A DNA stretch of 26,407 bases, taken from assembly GCA_964612995.1 (NCBI GenBank), contig CAZTGE010000049.1, forward strand, positions 1 through 26,407. The letters are read 5' to 3'. This DNA is from SLQH01 sp964612995. GTDB taxonomy: Bacteria > Planctomycetota > UBA11346. The notes under the pieces are model-generated. The model had not been told where the DNA came from. It did not search any database and saw only the letters and a program-made list of their open reading frames with translations. Below, one piece after another: positions 25,353 through 26,407 of this stretch (the first letter of the stretch is position 1; each line of letters starts with the position of its first letter). The translations under genes were made by a program, and so were the position numbers.

Positions 25353-25403
25353 TTGCCACGGCTCCGGGTGGCAATTGACTCCCCGCCGGCCGGCTCCAGG
25401 CTG
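25353..25403 (+). promoter_or_regulatory. candidate tRNA promoter with an adjacent inverted repeat
   Basis: TTGACT (25375-25380) is a good -35 box; 17 bases later only a weak AGGCTG (25398-25403) is available, 10 bases before the tRNA. A perfect 7-bp inverted repeat (25353-25359/25368-25374) abuts the -35 box and could bind a protein. It also lies between the tRNA and the divergent carA. Confidence 0.35.
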
Positions 25404-25413
25404 CGCACAACCG

Positions 25414-25487
25414 GCGCCCATAGCTCAGTCGGATAGAGCAGCTGCCTTCTAAGCAGCAGGTCCCAGGTTCGAATCCTGGTGGGCGTG
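25414..25487 (+). tRNA. tRNA-Arg (anticodon UCU)
   Basis: Full cloverleaf: acceptor GCGCCCA/TGGGCGT (one G-U pair), D arm GCTC..GAGC, anticodon arm GCTGC-CTTCTAA-GCAGC with anticodon TCT reading AGA/AGG, T arm CCAGG-TTCGAAT-CCTGG, discriminator G. The 3' CCA is not encoded. In a G+C-rich genome AGA is a rare codon, so this is a minor arginine tRNA. Confidence 0.97.
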
Positions 25488-25491
25488 CTAC

Positions 25492-25526
25492 GCAGCGCCG
25501 CGGGAGACCGCGGCGCTGCTGTTCTT
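25492..25526 (+). terminator. intrinsic terminator after the tRNA
   Basis: A perfect 12-bp G+C-rich stem (25492-25503 with 25508-25519) is closed by a GAGA tetraloop of the stable GNRA class and followed by TGTTCTT. It starts 4 bases after the tRNA 3' end, so it most likely ends the tRNA transcript. Confidence 0.7.
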
Positions 25527-25569
25527 GGCGCCGGTGTCCGCACAGCGCACACGCAGCGGCGGTGGCATC

Positions 25570-25598
25570 TTGTCGCTCGCGCGAAGGCGGGCTAGACT
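25570..25598 (+). promoter_or_regulatory. sigma-70-type promoter of the 219-aa gene
   Basis: TTGTCG (25570-25575) and TAGACT (25593-25598) are separated by 17 bases. The predicted start is near 25605, leaving a 45-base leader with AGGAGG (25634-25639) ahead of the ATG at 25650. This also argues against the earlier in-frame start at 25608. Confidence 0.55.
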
Positions 25599-25649
25599 CT
25601 GCGATTCGTGGCCCGGGTCAGCGCTCGTGCCGCAGGAGGTCCCTCGACC

Positions 25650-26309
25650 ATGCCAACCAGCCGCAAGCTCGTCCGCGCCCCCAACCCCCAGCAGGCCATC
25701 GGCCAGCTGGGGGGCCATGTCAAACGCGGACTGGAGACGCCGCACGGCAAGCGCACCGGCATGCCCATGGCCCTGGTCTCGGCGGTGCCGCTCGAGCCCG
25801 GCTCCGACCGGATGGTGGTCAGTTTCATCGATCGCTCGGCGCCGGTGGAGACGCGCGACAACCTGCCGCATCTCGGCGACAATGCGGTGCTCGTCGTGCC
25901 GGCCGAAGCGTTGAGCCTGTCGTTGATCAAGGGGGTCAATCCGGGCGACTGGCGCGGGGCCAAGCTGGCCTACGGCGAGACCATGGAGGAGCCGGTCGAT
26001 CTCGACGTGGACCCGACCGGGCTGGACGTGGAAGCCTCGGATGCCTGGGTCGATCTGGTCGACGAGATCGGCTGCGATTGCACCAAATGCGGTGGCTATC
26101 CGCTGTGGGCCAATGCGCCGATCGATGTCGAGGCGCTGACCGGTCGGAAGCTGGACTTCCACCATCGTATCGCCGGTGACCTGATCGATCTCGCTCTGGC
26201 CGACGGCGGCGTGGTCTACGTGTTCGTCGATCGCGACGGCAGCGGTGGCGCCCTGTGCTGGCAGAGCGCCGGTGGCGGTGCCGAGCAGACCTACAGCATG
26301 TGGGAATAG
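25650..26309 (+). CDS. uncharacterised 219-aa protein with a Cys cluster
   Basis: Starts at the ATG at 25650, with AGGAGG 10 bases upstream; an in-frame ATG at 25608 lies at the predicted transcription start. There is no signal peptide or TM segment, so it is cytoplasmic. The N-terminal half is basic, then strand-rich (GMPMALVSAVPLEPG, RMVVSFIDRS). The C-terminal half has GCDCTKCGGYPLWANAP (about residues 142-158) followed by a helix and strands ending VVYVFVDRDGSGGALCWQS. The combination of a CxCxxCGG cluster, PLW and an acidic VFVDRDG strand is reminiscent of YwqG/DUF1963-type proteins, but not strongly enough to assign. The Cys cluster could bind zinc. It is monocistronic and followed 12 bases after its stop by a structured repeat. 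Confidence 0.82.
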   Translation: MPTSRKLVRAPNPQQAIGQLGGHVKRGLETPHGKRTGMPMALVSAVPLEPGSDRMVVSFIDRSAPVETRDNLPHLGDNAVLVVPAEALSLSLIKGVNPGDWRGAKLAYGETMEEPVDLDVDPTGLDVEASDAWVDLVDEIGCDCTKCGGYPLWANAPIDVEALTGRKLDFHHRIAGDLIDLALADGGVVYVFVDRDGSGGALCWQSAGGGAEQTYSMWE

Positions 26310-26321
26310 CGATGTTCTTAA

Positions 26322-26407
26322 CAGAGGGGGCGCTGCCCCCTCGCGGCTTCGCCGCGTACCCCCACGCGCCTCTGTCGTCACTCGCCAGCTGCGCTTTTTG
26401 CAGAGGG
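26322..26407 (+). repeat. dispersed structured repeat, copy 2, running off the window
   Basis: 26322-26390 matches 1469-1537 at 65 of 69 positions without gaps and again lies just downstream of a stop codon (12 bases). The 8-bp hairpin is identical. The second hairpin differs by C-to-G at 26346 and G-to-C at 26352, a compensating pair. The third hairpin of copy 1 is lost. 26391-26407 (GCGCTTTTTGCAGAGGG) resembles the leader and first bases of copy 1, so another unit probably starts at 26401. Confidence 0.75.

Overview
The window (about 65% G+C by eye) is dense chromosomal DNA from an uncultured-style bacterium. A member of the Planctomycetota or a neighbouring PVC-type lineage is my best guess. 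The reasons are a Ser/Thr kinase with a DWG instead of a DFG motif and a kinesin-light-chain-like TPR sensor, OPT-like (DUF6785/6784-type) polytopic membrane proteins, and very large FtsX-type permeases. This is inference from protein style; there is no rRNA marker here.

Layout. 1-457: a run of perfect hairpins, then a leader with a candidate promoter and a 20-bp palindrome. 458-1459 (+): secreted protein with a putative Cys-Gln thioester domain. 1460-1773: hairpin-rich gap containing a dispersed structured repeat whose second copy closes the window at 26322. 1774-5517 (+): 1247-residue receptor-like kinase (kinase, TM, TPR, CBM9-like). 19731-5539 (-): seven tightly packed genes, four of the six junctions being 1- or 4-base overlaps. 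In transcription order they are an OPT-like membrane protein with EF-hand and LysM inserts, a 300-aa duplicated-domain protein, a PqqD-like protein, an FtsX-type permease, a 1917-aa FtsX permease with an apparently inactive M28-peptidase-like ectodomain, a second OPT-like membrane protein, and a LolD/MacB-type ATPase. 19732-20063: divergent control region with a large inverted repeat. 20064-22256 (+): very hydrophobic protein of unknown role. 22427-22753 (+): short ribosome-hibernation factor. 25284-22815 (-): carA, purE and an eIF2B/MtnA-like protein, overlapping by 4 bases each. 25414-25487 (+): tRNA-Arg(UCU) with a strong terminator. 25650-26309 (+): unrecognised 219-aa protein with a Cys cluster.

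The most interesting system is the 14-kb minus-strand operon. It combines a complete type VII-like ABC machine (one ATPase, two different FtsX-family permeases) with two paralogous OPT-like proteins, a peptide-binding (PqqD/RRE-like) adaptor and extracytoplasmic binding modules (degenerate peptidase, LysM, EF-hand). A plausible reading is an envelope machine that recognises, moves or senses a peptide or cell-wall-linked substrate. I know of no named system with this composition, and its function is inference only. The second notable theme is intergenic nucleic-acid structure: many perfect stem-loops, including a dispersed element whose two copies carry a compensatory base-pair change.
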